Origin: Streptomyces sp. TS71-3
GTDB taxonomy: Bacteria; Actinomycetota; Actinomycetes; Streptomycetales; Streptomycetaceae
Reading direction: 5' to 3'
Length of the DNA: 64,000 bases
NCBI RefSeq assembly: GCF_018327685.1
Contig: NZ_BNEL01000003.1
Coordinates: forward strand, 1,178,001 to 1,242,000
The notes under the pieces were generated by a model. That model was not told the DNA's origin. It worked only from the letters and a program-made list of their open reading frames with translations, and did not search any database. Both the position numbers and the translations under genes were made by a program. Shown one piece after another: positions 44,801 through 52,857 of this stretch. Numbering within the stretch: the first letter of the stretch is position 1; each line of letters begins with the position of its first letter.

Positions 44801-45086
44801 CGACCAGCAGCGCCTGGCGGTGCTCCGCCTGGAGGCCGTCGATCAGCTTCGCGACCTGCTCGCTGCTGCGCACCAGCCGGGCCGTGTCGCCTGCGGCCCT
44901 GGCCTGGCCGATCTGCTGGTACGCGAGGAAGGCCAGCATCGCCGCGACCACCAGCACCGGCACGAAGACGATGATGTCCAGCTTGCGCCGGAAGGGCAGG
45001 CGGTCGAGCAGCGGGCCGCGCGAGCGCCCTCCACCGCCCACCTCGGGCGCGCCGGGTCTCGACGGGTCCTTCCTGTGCGCGGGCAC
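41877..45086 (-). CDS. cvnA: Conservon sensor histidine-kinase-like protein
   Basis: A 1069-residue membrane sensor. The first helix (LDIIVFVPVLVVAAMLAFLA, about 34-55) and second (GALLLAAVLAFAAWLLFSV) bracket a nitrate-sensor-like extracellular helical domain. HAMP-like and coiled segments follow, then an HATPase domain with ELLENAVTFSP (N box) and EIVDHGLGMSP (G1). A classical H-box is not obvious, as is usual for CvnA. The last 350 residues are a repetitive Pro/Gly/Phe/Asp-rich tail (DPLPAEDPLPVEDPFSTGG). The GTG at 45086 has AAGGAGG upstream; longer reading enters repeats. Confidence 0.94.
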   Translation of the reverse strand: MPAHRKDPSRPGAPEVGGGGRSRGPLLDRLPFRRKLDIIVFVPVLVVAAMLAFLAYQQIGQARAAGDTARLVRSSEQVAKLIDGLQAEHRQALLVGLRYEAMGADVTEAPDTAPYLAAQQTVNAQVQTVREAFGSRLPAAEAQALKEIEGLDSLRSSVEQGPIPADNIDPAYGGAVDDLINGLGINGSTPADSTGTADAGPAAGDPDRVDDLAGSAPATDTPTPLTGTSATLLDALLRADTAHATFETSVFAARTGDANALIEFTSAVGAHDQFGYQADRFRRHADAAQGQRLGAIERTADQSVIAEHYAALQVDPSGLVAEKPEQVHAALAASLRDVGTYERQARHRLSVTRSLIGDIAAETQQASKQAWWRAGALLLAAVLAFAAWLLFSVLARRSVLRAVRTLTRAAHRVAEATGEELARVADDDAADTGPPRLAAVAVPVRDEIGELAEAFNQVQVKATALLERQVLSRRNFAEMFGNIGRRVSNLTARQLALIDAVERGETDPEVLERLYRIDHIAVRLQRNADSLMLLAGLRETGSDLGPVRLSNVVRAALGQIESYQRVSPRADGDVTISPDVVGDLTLMLAELLENAVTFSPASTRVEVLLRVGAGVPSGSGAGAAGTAAEADEDVADPWTGASRRLVTDGAVVEIVDHGLGMSPGRLDEENARLVRRERLDLVPTKVLGLFVVGSLSRRWGIQARLSRTPGGGVTATVIVPPMHLLPVHAEAVPPRPIPARRPDDPARRPARSGPATGKGLPRRVPAPRAATGSATGDDGSGSRSAAGDPFSAGGPLPPEGPFTADGPFPADGPFPTDDRLPAEDPLPAEDPLPVEDPFSTGGRFPADDPFSTRAPFPTGGPLGTDGPFSTDGPLFADDASFIDGSSFRRGSVSADRSPAAAGGPEAAGRRVPRERGARGPAGGAQDRRTPVPGAHSPHPLRRRVRGATLSATTASSVLPPQPSTQAPPGWRPVDAEAARREMEEFEAAVERAQRDSARQLGAGYLRLRDRLTGTQEAQPPQGSRASVPPDASRQVPPSQAPPRQGPPPHPGGRPTTGTEQSSSSEGMGQ

Positions 45087-45609
45087 CAGGCCTCCTTGCA
45101 GCGGCGAGCGACGAGCCACGAACGAGCCACGAACGACGAACGACGAGCCACGGACGACGAGCGACGTGCTATGGGGGTGCGGCGGACTGCGTGCTACGGG
45201 ACACGGACTGCATGGTGGGGGACAGGGTCCACGGGACCGTACGTATGGCGAGACTAGCGACACGTCAAACCGCCGCGCCCACGAATCGACCAACAATCGG
45301 CCACGATCCGGGGCGAAGTCGATCACATCTGCACCAGAGCACGCCATCCGGCCGCCCGCCGGGCGGACGCCTCCGGCAGTCCGGCCGGCCTCCCGAACGG
45401 CTGTGCCCAGGGCCGCCAGTCCGGCCGCTTCGCGGGGTGCGCCGGGCCGCCCGTGCCAGGTGGCACCGGCCCCGCGGGCCGCCCGGCGCGGCCGTATCGC
45501 AATCCGAACGCGCTTGACTCTGCGTTCGGGCCCCCGTTGGATCGTGCGCACGTGCCTCCCGTACAACCGTGCGGTCGGCACGCCACAGCCTCTGCCTGGA
45601 TAAGGAAAC
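45087..45609. other. Divergent intergenic region between cvnA and the binding-protein gene
   Basis: About 520 bases. Next to cvnA (45100-45170) are short direct repeats built from ACGAGCCACGA and ACGACGA units. The rest has stop codons in the expected frames and no supported gene. Promoters for both flanking genes should be here. Confidence 0.5.
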
Positions 45610-46569
45610 GTGACCGGAACCATGAGCAGCAGAAAGCGCACCCTCGCGATCACGGCGGCCGCTCTGACCAGCGCCCTGACGGCGGCCCTGACCGGCTGTT
45701 CCTCGTCCGACAGCGGCTCCGGTGGCGGCGACCCGCTCAAGGGCGACGCGGGCAAGAGCGGCACGGTGGTCGTCGGCTCCAACAACTTCGCCGAGAGCAC
45801 CCTCATCGCTGACATGTACGGCGAGGCGCTCAAGGCCAAGGGCGTCAAGGTCGAGTACAAGAACAACATCGGCAGCCGCGAGACCACCTACGGCCTCATC
45901 AAGAACGGCACGCTGACGGTGATGCCCGAGTACAACGGCGCCCTGCTCGCGTACCTCGACAAGAAGGCCACCCCGAAGACCGTCGACGAGACCGACAAGG
46001 CCGTCACCGACAAGCTCGCGCCGAAGCTCGGGCTGCTCGAACCGTCCAAGGCCCAGGACAAGGACGCGGTCACGGTCAACGCCGAGACGGCCAAGAAGTA
46101 CCACCTCACGTCCGACTCGACGATCGCCGACCTGGCCGACGCCGCGCCCGACCTGGTGATCGGCGGCTCGCCCGAGTTCCAGACCCGCCAGCAGGGGGTC
46201 GTGGGCCTGAAGTCGGTCTACGGGCTCCAGTTCAAGTCGTTCAAGGCGCTGGACGCCGGCGGCCCGCTCACCGTGGCGGCGCTCAAGGGCGGCAACATCC
46301 AGGTCGGCGACGTCTTCACGACCGACCCGTCCATCCAGAAGAACAAGTTCGTCGCGCTCCAGGACCCGAAGAACCTCTTCGGCTTCGAGAACGTCGTCCC
46401 GCTGGTGTACAAGCCCGACCTGCCCAAGAACGCCGAGGCCGCCCTCAACGCCGTCTCGGCGAAGCTGGACACCGCGACGCTCCTCAAGCTCGCCACCGAG
46501 GTCCAGAACCAGCAGAAGGACCCGCTGGACGTCGCCAAGGCGTGGCTCTCCTCGCAGCACCTGGTCTGA
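45610..46569 (+). CDS. Glycine betaine/osmoprotectant substrate-binding lipoprotein
   Basis: A 319-residue OpuAC/ProX-type protein. The signal ends at the lipobox LTGC (near residue 30), followed by a Ser/Gly linker. The domain starts GTVVVGSNNFAESTLIADMY and contains YNGALLAYL and FTTDPSIQKNKFVALQDPK, typical of choline/betaine-binding proteins. It should deliver substrate to the ABC transporter at 37.0-39.7 kb, from which it is split by the conservon on the opposite strand. The GTG at 45610 and ATG at 45622 are both possible starts; neither has an ideally spaced site. Confidence 0.94.
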   Translation: MTGTMSSRKRTLAITAAALTSALTAALTGCSSSDSGSGGGDPLKGDAGKSGTVVVGSNNFAESTLIADMYGEALKAKGVKVEYKNNIGSRETTYGLIKNGTLTVMPEYNGALLAYLDKKATPKTVDETDKAVTDKLAPKLGLLEPSKAQDKDAVTVNAETAKKYHLTSDSTIADLADAAPDLVIGGSPEFQTRQQGVVGLKSVYGLQFKSFKALDAGGPLTVAALKGGNIQVGDVFTTDPSIQKNKFVALQDPKNLFGFENVVPLVYKPDLPKNAEAALNAVSAKLDTATLLKLATEVQNQQKDPLDVAKAWLSSQHLV

Positions 46570-47179
46570 TCGCGGCCCGCGGCCTGCCAAGGTGTCCGGC
46601 ACCGGCGGGCGCGGCTGACAGCCGCCCCCTCGGATGGACCGGTGCCGGGACACCTGGCCTCGGTCGGTGGATGGACCGCTCCACCGGCCGAAGTCGGTGA
46701 GAGCCGCCGGCGTGGGCAGGGAAGTGAGGCGGCCCCCTCCGTGCGGGCACTCAGGAGCCCGCACGGCCTTGCTCCAGTGGACCCCGCACCGGGGGCGCCC
46801 GGGCAGTGTGCGCGCACCGCGAACACGGGTGCGTGATTCACACGGGGTGTGAGCACGGGGCCGGCCCCGGGCGCGGACGGAGCCGGGCCCCTCAGGCGGA
46901 CGGGGCCGGGGCGCCCGGCCTCCGCCACCGCGGCTGCCCGCACCCCCATCCGGCCCACGCACATCACCCCGTACGACGCCTTCCCGCCGCCTCGGCGCGG
47001 CACGGGCCACTCCGCGCGGTACGGAGTGGTTCGGGGCGCCCGGCCGGTTCGGGGCCGTGCGCCGTCCGGGGCGCCGTCCACGACTTCGTGCGAGGCCCCA
47101 CGGAGGCCCCCATGGAGGCCGTCGCGTCGGGCCCGCGGAAACCCAGCGCGTGCGGCAGCCCGACCGGAGAGGTGGCTGC
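46570..47179. other. Intergenic region with a terminator-like hairpin and a TCACAC palindrome
   Basis: About 610 bases without a supported gene. An inverted repeat with about 16-bp arms (AGGTGTCCGGCACCGG at 46590-46605 and its near-complement at 46639-46655) follows the binding-protein gene and may terminate it. At 46838-46852 TCACACGGGGTGTGA forms 6-bp arms around three bases. Confidence 0.55.
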
Positions 47180-48418
47180 ATGAGTCCCGTCCTGCGTGTG
47201 CGGCGCGTGCCGCTGGTCCAGCCGGTGGTGGCGGCGCTGCTCGCCTCGCTCGTCGTCGCGCTGGTGTCGGGCTGCGGCGCGCTGCCGGGCACCCGGACGG
47301 ACGCGCGGCCCAGGCCGCCGGGACGGCAGTTCCGGCACCCGGGCGTGCTGGTCAGCAAGGCCCAGCTCGACACCGCCCGGGACCGCGTGGCCGCCGGCAA
47401 GGAGCCGTGGCTCTCCGCGTACCTGGCCATGCGGGACAGCCGGTACGGCGCGCTGGCCTACCGCCCGCAGCCGTACGCGACCGTGGCCTGCCCGCCGGGC
47501 GACGAGGCGGGCCGAGGCTGCGTGGAAGAGCGCCAGGACGCCATCGCCGCCTACACGCACGCCCTGCTCTGGTACCTCACCGGCCAGCGCGCGCACGCCC
47601 GCACCGCCGAGCGGATCATGGACGCCTGGTCGGCCACCGTCCGCCGGCACACCGAGGGCAACGCCGCCCTCCAGGCCGCCTGGGCCGGCTCGACGTGGGC
47701 GCGCGCGGGCGAGATCGTCCGGCACACCGGCGCGGGCTGGCCGCGGGCGCGTGCGCACCGCTTCGCGGCGATGCTGCGCACCGTCTACCTCCCCGAGGTG
47801 ACGCGCCGGGTACCGGACTACAACGGCAACTGGGACCTGGTGATGACCGACGCCGCCACCGGCATCGCCGTCTTCCTCGACGACCACCGGACCTTCCGGA
47901 AGGCTCTCGCCCGGTTCCACGCGAGGGTGCCCGCGTACTTCTACCTCCGCTCCGACGGCCCGCTGCCGGCCACCGTGCCGGGCTTCGGCGCGCGGAACGC
48001 TGCCGGCATCGACACGTACTGGTTCGGCCAGCACACGTTCCGCGACGGCCTCGCCCAGGAGAGCTGCCGCAACTTCATGCACGTCGGGTACGCGCTGGCC
48101 GCCACCGGGCACATCGCGGAGACGGCGTGGCACCAGGGCATCGACCTCTACGGCGGCGTCAAGGACCGGCTGCGGGCCGCGCTGGAGCTGCACTCCCGCT
48201 ACCAGCTCGGCGAGCCGGCACCGCGCTGGCTGTGCGGCGGCCACCCCGAGCTCACCCTCGGCCCCGACCTGGAGGTCCCCCTCAACCACCTCGCGAACCG
48301 GCTCCACATCCCCCTGCCGCGCACCGGCGAACTGGCCCGCAGGATGCGCCCGGCCGGCACCGACGGCCTCTTCGTCGCCTGGGAGACCCTCACGAACGCG
48401 GACAACCTCGGGGAGTGA
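47180..48418 (+). CDS. Alginate-lyase-family lipoprotein
   Basis: A 412-residue exported protein. The signal peptide ends in VSGC (near residue 31), a good lipobox. The alginate_lyase domain (alpha/alpha toroid) is marked by HPGVLVSKAQLDTARDRVAA at its start, NGNWDLVMTDAATGIAVFLD and the catalytic-region NFMHVGYALAATGHIAETAW with its conserved Asn/His. Related enzymes cleave polyuronates by beta-elimination; the actual substrate is unknown, and Streptomyces often carries such genes singly. The ATG at 47180 has GGAGAGG upstream. Confidence 0.9.
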   Translation: MSPVLRVRRVPLVQPVVAALLASLVVALVSGCGALPGTRTDARPRPPGRQFRHPGVLVSKAQLDTARDRVAAGKEPWLSAYLAMRDSRYGALAYRPQPYATVACPPGDEAGRGCVEERQDAIAAYTHALLWYLTGQRAHARTAERIMDAWSATVRRHTEGNAALQAAWAGSTWARAGEIVRHTGAGWPRARAHRFAAMLRTVYLPEVTRRVPDYNGNWDLVMTDAATGIAVFLDDHRTFRKALARFHARVPAYFYLRSDGPLPATVPGFGARNAAGIDTYWFGQHTFRDGLAQESCRNFMHVGYALAATGHIAETAWHQGIDLYGGVKDRLRAALELHSRYQLGEPAPRWLCGGHPELTLGPDLEVPLNHLANRLHIPLPRTGELARRMRPAGTDGLFVAWETLTNADNLGE

Positions 48419-48500
48419 GGGGGCTGGGCGTCCGCGCCGGGTGCCCGCGGTGCTGGTGGGTCGGGGTGCCGCAAACATGGCGTACACTTGTGTTCACCGA

Positions 48501-48574
48501 CGCGGGGTGGAGCAGCTCGGTAGCTCGCTGGGCTCATAACCCAGAGGTCGCAGGTTCAAATCCTGTCCCCGCTA
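48501..48574 (+). tRNA. Initiator tRNA-fMet (CAT)
   Basis: Cloverleaf with an unpaired first base (C1 opposite T72) and three consecutive G-C pairs in the anticodon stem (GGG CTCATAA CCC), the two marks of an initiator tRNA. TpsiC loop TTCAAAT. CCA is not encoded. Confidence 0.95.
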
Positions 48575-48580
48575 CTGAAG

Positions 48581-48619
48581 GCCTAGGGGCCGGAACCAGC
48601 AAGGTTCCGGCCCCTAGGC
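48581..48619 (+). terminator. Terminator of tRNA-fMet
   Basis: A perfect 17-bp stem (GCCTAGGGGCCGGAACC and its complement) with loop AGCAA lies 6 bases after the tRNA. Confidence 0.85.
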
Positions 48620-48652
48620 GTGTCCGCCCCGGGCCGGGGCCGCGCTCCGGCA

Positions 48653-48946
48653 GGGGCGCGGGGAACTGCGCGAACACCCCCGCCGGCAGGTGGTCGGGCA
48701 AGAGGCCGGAGGGGGCTGGGCGTACCGGATCGGGCGGAGCCCGTGGCAAAGGGGCGCGGGGAACTGCGCGAACGGCCCCGCCGGCAGGTGGTCGGGCAAG
48801 AGGCCGGAGGGGGCTGGGCGTACCGGATCGGGCGGAGCCCGTGGCAAAGGGGCGCGGGGAACTGCGCGAGCGAGCCCCGCCGGCGGGTGGTCGGGCGAGG
48901 GGCCGGAAGGGGCTGCGGCGTACCGGATCGGGCGAAGCCCGCACTG
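48653..48946. repeat. 98-bp tandem repeat, three copies, carrying the dispersed element
   Basis: Units begin at 48653, 48751 and 48849, each opening with GGGGCGCGGGGAACTGCGCG. Each continues through GGTGGTCGGGC, GGCGTACCGGATCGGGCG and GCCCGTGGCAAA. Units 1 and 2 are nearly identical; unit 3 is diverged at its end. Confidence 0.92.
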
Positions 48947-49062
48947 GCTCCGGGCGACCGACTCCCCGGCACCGATCGGCGGCCCAACTGGCCATAGGCC
49001 AGCAAAGCGGACAAGCTTGACATTGTTGCCGAGACGGGCGCAGCAGTGGCAGGAGACGAGCG

Positions 49063-50658
49063 GTGACGCAGCCAGGGCCAGGCGCGGACGGACACCGCGA
49101 GGTGGACGGGCCTGACGGCGGCACGCCCGCGGGCGGCGGCGGTGGCGGTCCGGCGGGGCGTGGAGGCGGCGGTCCGGCGGGGCGTGGCAACGCACCGGCC
49201 GGTGGCCGCGGCGGCGCGCCCGCCGGTGGCGCCCGGCTCTCCGGTGCCCGTCGCGTCCCCCGTGGCTCCAGGGCAGGGTCCAGGGCGTCCGGTCCATCCG
49301 GTCCGTCCGGTCCGGCCGGTGCGTCCAGTGCCTCCGGTGCGTCCAGTGCCTCCGGGCCGTCCCGCGGCCGTCCGGGAGGTCCCGCGCGCGGGGGCGTCCG
49401 GCGCTTCCTCGCGCCGCGCCCCCAGCCGGGCCGCCGCTCCCGGTCCGGGGGCAGGGGCTCCACCCGGTACGGCCGGCGCCGGGACCCGTCCACCTGGCCC
49501 GTCATGTCCCACCTGGTCGGCCCCGCCCGCCCGGGCTCCAGGGTGTACATCTCCGCGGGCGACCAGCAGCTCGCGGCGGCCGGCGGCCGGTGGATCGGGC
49601 TGACCCGCCTCCTGGTGCGGCTGGCGCCGTGGGTGCTCCTCGCGGGCGGGCTGTTCTTCGACGCGACGCTGCCGGTGCGCTACAGCGCGGTGCCGATCTT
49701 CGTGGCGGCGCCGCTGATCGCCGCGCCGTTCTACCAGATGCGGTTCGTGCTGATCGTCAACGCGATCGCGGTGATCGGCGTGCTGGTGCGCAACATCGAG
49801 CGCATGTCGATCGACGCGCCGAGCGGCATCACCCAGCTCAGCACGTGCGTCGTGGTGACCCTGCTCGCGGTGGTCATCAACCGCGTGGTGCGGCGCGGCG
49901 AGACCCTGCTCGTCTCCGCCCGGGAGATCGCCTCCGCCGCCCAGCGTGCGGTGCTGCCCGAACCGGCCGAACGGATCGCCGGCCTGGAGGTGGCGGCGCG
50001 CTACGAGGCGGCCCAGGCGGGGGCCTCCATCGGCGGTGACTTCTACGCCGTACAGGACACGCCGCGCGGCGTGCGGGTCCTGGTCGGCGACGTGAGGGGC
50101 AAGGGCATGGGGGCGGTGTCCGCCGTCGCCGTGCTCATCGGAGCGTTCCGGGAGGCCGCCGAGCAGGAGACCTCGCTGGAGGCGGTGGCGCAGCGGCTCG
50201 ACCGCGCGCTGGCCAGGGAGGCGGCGATGCGGCGCGGCGACGAGGCGTTCGAGGAGTTCGCCACCGCCGTCTTCGCGGAGATCCCGCACGGCGGCGGCGC
50301 CGTCCGGATCGTCAACCGCGGTCACCCCTGGCCCCTGATCCTTTACGCGGACGGCGCCCTGCTGGAGGTGGCGACGGACGAGGGCTCGCTGCCGCTCGGC
50401 ATGTCCGAACTGGGCGCCTGGCCGCCGCAGCCCCAGAACCTCACCTTCCCCCGCGGGGCGACCCTGCTGATGTTCACCGACGGGGTCACCGAGGCCCGCG
50501 ACGCGCAGGGCGTCTTCTTCGACCCGACGGCGAGCCTGAGCGGGCAGATCGTGGGCGCCCCGGGCCGGCTGCTGAACGTCGTCGTGGACGAGGTCCGCCG
50601 CCACACCGCCGGGGCCGGCGAGGACGACCTCGCACTGCTCGCGGTCCGCCGGCCGTGA
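49063..50658 (+). CDS. Membrane-anchored SpoIIE-type PP2C phosphatase (second)
   Basis: A 531-residue protein. A 150-residue disordered Gly/Pro/Ser/Arg-rich N-terminus is followed by membrane helices (LLVRLAPWVLLAGGLFFDA, VPIFVAAPLIAAPF, VLIVNAIAVIGVLV, CVVVTLLAVVINRVV). A SpoIIE phosphatase domain ends it: ASIGGDFYAV, VGDVRGKGMGAVSAVAVLIG, IVNRGHPWPLIL and LLMFTDGVTEARD. The architecture matches the phosphatase at 17.4-18.6 kb. It should act on a phospho-STAS partner elsewhere. The GTG at 49063 has GGAG at 7-base spacing. The 98-bp repeats lie just upstream. Confidence 0.92.
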   Translation: MTQPGPGADGHREVDGPDGGTPAGGGGGGPAGRGGGGPAGRGNAPAGGRGGAPAGGARLSGARRVPRGSRAGSRASGPSGPSGPAGASSASGASSASGPSRGRPGGPARGGVRRFLAPRPQPGRRSRSGGRGSTRYGRRRDPSTWPVMSHLVGPARPGSRVYISAGDQQLAAAGGRWIGLTRLLVRLAPWVLLAGGLFFDATLPVRYSAVPIFVAAPLIAAPFYQMRFVLIVNAIAVIGVLVRNIERMSIDAPSGITQLSTCVVVTLLAVVINRVVRRGETLLVSAREIASAAQRAVLPEPAERIAGLEVAARYEAAQAGASIGGDFYAVQDTPRGVRVLVGDVRGKGMGAVSAVAVLIGAFREAAEQETSLEAVAQRLDRALAREAAMRRGDEAFEEFATAVFAEIPHGGGAVRIVNRGHPWPLILYADGALLEVATDEGSLPLGMSELGAWPPQPQNLTFPRGATLLMFTDGVTEARDAQGVFFDPTASLSGQIVGAPGRLLNVVVDEVRRHTAGAGEDDLALLAVRRP

Positions 50659-50927
50659 CCGCCCGCCGGCCCGCGTGCCGGCCCGTTCTCCCTCCGTCAC
50701 CATCGGTGACCGGACGACGCCCCTGCGCATAACAACTGACACAACGTCAGTAAAATTGATACTCCGTAAGCGGGGTCAACTCGCCCGATTCCGCCCCGTC
50801 GTGCCCCGTTAAGTCCCCCACTCTGGGGCGAACGATCAGCGGGAACGGCTTGGAATCGGGCATGGTCGTCTATTAACGTTCGATAACGCAGCGCGGTCGT
50901 CCCAGCCGTCATAAGGCGGCTCCGCGC
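50659..50927. other. Promoter region upstream of the c-di-AMP riboswitch
   Basis: About 270 bases, more A+T-rich than the surroundings. ACTGAC and GTCAGT form 6-bp arms around ACAAC (50735-50751), with AAAATTGAT just after. TTAACGTTCGATAA (about 50874-50887) is another A+T-rich patch suited to a -10. No gene seen. Confidence 0.5.
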
Positions 50928-51077
50928 GCACGCGCCGAATCCCGAAAGGGAGCCGGGGAACCACCTAAGTGGGGTGAATCGGGCGCGCTTTGTCCGTACG
51001 GAGCGATCCGTGCGGTGCGAGTCGCCCGTAGGAGACCTTCCTGCTCCGAACCCGTCAGCTAACCCGGTAGGCGAGAA
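50928..51077 (+). ncRNA. c-di-AMP riboswitch (ydaO-yuaA class)
   Basis: The leader contains the conserved blocks of this class: GCCGAATCCCG (about 50934), GGGAGCCGGGGAACCACC, GTGGGGTGAATCGG, GTAGGAGACCTTCCTGCTCC, GAACCCGTCAGCTAACCC and GGTAGGCG. They stand in the order known from actinobacterial ydaO RNAs. It lies directly before an M23 cell-wall peptidase, the classic target in Streptomyces. High c-di-AMP lowers expression in known cases. The exact 5' edge is uncertain by about 10 bases. Confidence 0.93.
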
Positions 51078-51099
51078 GGAAGGAAAGGAGCGCGCCCCC

Positions 51100-52857
51100 G
51101 TGGCGTCCAACCGGCCTGCCCGCTTCACCCCGGGCGAATCCCAGCCCCCTCAGTCTTCTCCCGCTCTCGCCGCCGAAAACCCCTACGGCGGTCCCCGGTA
51201 CGCCGGGTACGCCGACCCCGGCCAGCAGCACACCGGTCAGTCCTACCCCGGCCGGCCCCACCCCTACGCCCACCCGCAGCAGCCGGGCCGGGCCCCCGCC
51301 CCCGGGCAGAGGGCCGCGTGGCCCGCGGCGCCGGGAGCCACCGGTGAGGTTCCGCTGCCGCCGCGTGCCACCGGTGAGGGCTTCTACGCTCCGCATCCCG
51401 CCGGCGGGGCGTTCGTTCCCCCGCAGCAGACCACTGGCGAGACGTTTCACCCGTACGCGACCGCCGAGGTGCCCCCGCCGGGCGCCACCGGCCAGGTGCC
51501 CCTGCCGGGCGGCTGGCAGCCCACCCCGCCGCGCGGCACCCGCGCCCCCGCCGGCGGGCGGGACAACCGGGGTACGCACTCCTTCGGCGCCGAGGGCGCC
51601 GGCTTCGAGGGCCTCGCCACGCATGACGCGGTCGCCGGCGACTACGGCACCCGCACCTTCGGCGTCCACGACATCGCCGCCGCCGACGCCCCCTCCGCCG
51701 GCGCCCCCTCCGCCGGCCTCGCGTCCGGTGACGCGCGTAGCACCCGTGAGTTCCCCGTCCCGGACTTCGACGCCGGCTACGCCGGCGACTTCACCGGCGC
51801 CGACGGCGAGGCCGGGCCCTACGACGACGTCAGGCGGCCCGGCGACGGCTTCTTCGCCGGCGCGGGCCCCGACGAGGACGAAGAGCTCGGCGAGTGGAAC
51901 CCCACAGCCGACTCCGTACGCCCCATGCGCGGCAGACACAAGGTCATGAAGCAGCGCGGCGGCCTCGCCCGCAGCTCCACCGTCCTCGGCGTCGGCGTGA
52001 TCGCCGCCGTCGGCGCGGGCGGCATCGCCACCGCGGAGGGCGGCAAGCCCCCGGTGCACATCGCCATGCCGGACCTGTCCTCCGTCGCCCACGAACTGCC
52101 CGCCGAGGCCAGGGCGCTGCCCGGCGTCGGCCACCTGCTCCCCGGCGGCTCCGGCTCGTCCGGCACGGACGCCGCCCCGCTGAGTGGCGCCGGAGTCACC
52201 GCGGAGGACGCCAAGCACGGCACCACCGACGCGGGCGAGGCGCTGCGCGAGCGGATCCTCCAGCAGGCCGAGCAGCAGCAGGACCAGGCCGAGACCGCCG
52301 TCGAGCGGGCCGCGGAGAGCGCCGCCGCGAAGCAGGCGGCCGAGGAGGCGGCCAAGCAGAAGCAGGCCGCTGTGGACAAGGCCGCCGCCGAGAAGAAGAA
52401 GGCCGAGGAGGCGGCCCGGCGCAAGGCCGAGGCCGAGCGGCTGGCCCGGCTCGCCAAGAGCTTCACCCTCCCCGTCTCCTCGTACACCCTCACCTCCCGG
52501 TTCGGCGACCCCGGTTCGATGTGGTCGTCCGGCTTCCACACGGGCCTGGACTTCGCCGCCCCGACGGGCACCCCGCTCAAGGCCATCCACACGGCCACGG
52601 TCAAGGAGGCGGGCTGGTCCGGCTCGTACGGCTACCGCACGGTGCTCCAGCTCGACGACGGCACGGAGCTCTGGTACTGCCACCAGTCCCAGATCAACGT
52701 CAGCGTCGGCCAGAAGGTCACGACGGGTCAGGTCATCGGCCGCGTCGGCGCGACCGGCAACGTCACGGGACCCCACCTCCACCTGGAGGTCCACCCCGGC
52801 GGCGGCGCGGCCGTCGACCCGTTCCCCTGGCTCGAGAAGGACGGGATGACACCGTGA
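51100..52857 (+). CDS. M23-family peptidase (LytM-type cell-wall hydrolase)
   Basis: A 585-residue protein. A long disordered Pro/Gly/Tyr-rich N-terminus (1-270) with ATGEVPLP-type repeats precedes a membrane anchor (STVLGVGVIAAVGAGGIAT). A coiled coil rich in Ala/Glu/Lys (about 360-450) leads to the M23 domain (455-585). Zinc ligands sit in HTGLD (480-484) and HLHLEV (559-564). It should cleave peptidoglycan cross-links outside the membrane during growth or germination. The GTG at 51100 has AAAGGAG 9 bases upstream. The c-di-AMP riboswitch in its leader ties it to osmotic control. Confidence 0.95.
   Translation: MASNRPARFTPGESQPPQSSPALAAENPYGGPRYAGYADPGQQHTGQSYPGRPHPYAHPQQPGRAPAPGQRAAWPAAPGATGEVPLPPRATGEGFYAPHPAGGAFVPPQQTTGETFHPYATAEVPPPGATGQVPLPGGWQPTPPRGTRAPAGGRDNRGTHSFGAEGAGFEGLATHDAVAGDYGTRTFGVHDIAAADAPSAGAPSAGLASGDARSTREFPVPDFDAGYAGDFTGADGEAGPYDDVRRPGDGFFAGAGPDEDEELGEWNPTADSVRPMRGRHKVMKQRGGLARSSTVLGVGVIAAVGAGGIATAEGGKPPVHIAMPDLSSVAHELPAEARALPGVGHLLPGGSGSSGTDAAPLSGAGVTAEDAKHGTTDAGEALRERILQQAEQQQDQAETAVERAAESAAAKQAAEEAAKQKQAAVDKAAAEKKKAEEAARRKAEAERLARLAKSFTLPVSSYTLTSRFGDPGSMWSSGFHTGLDFAAPTGTPLKAIHTATVKEAGWSGSYGYRTVLQLDDGTELWYCHQSQINVSVGQKVTTGQVIGRVGATGNVTGPHLHLEVHPGGGAAVDPFPWLEKDGMTP

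Noticed and set aside
42090..45257. Plus-strand frame of 1055 codons opposite cvnA
   Set aside because: Antisense to a conservon sensor with clear helices and HATPase motifs; composition is Arg/Gly/Ala shadow.
48653..48946. Possible CRISPR array
   Set aside because: Units are 98-bp direct repeats with no unique spacers, and there are no cas genes.
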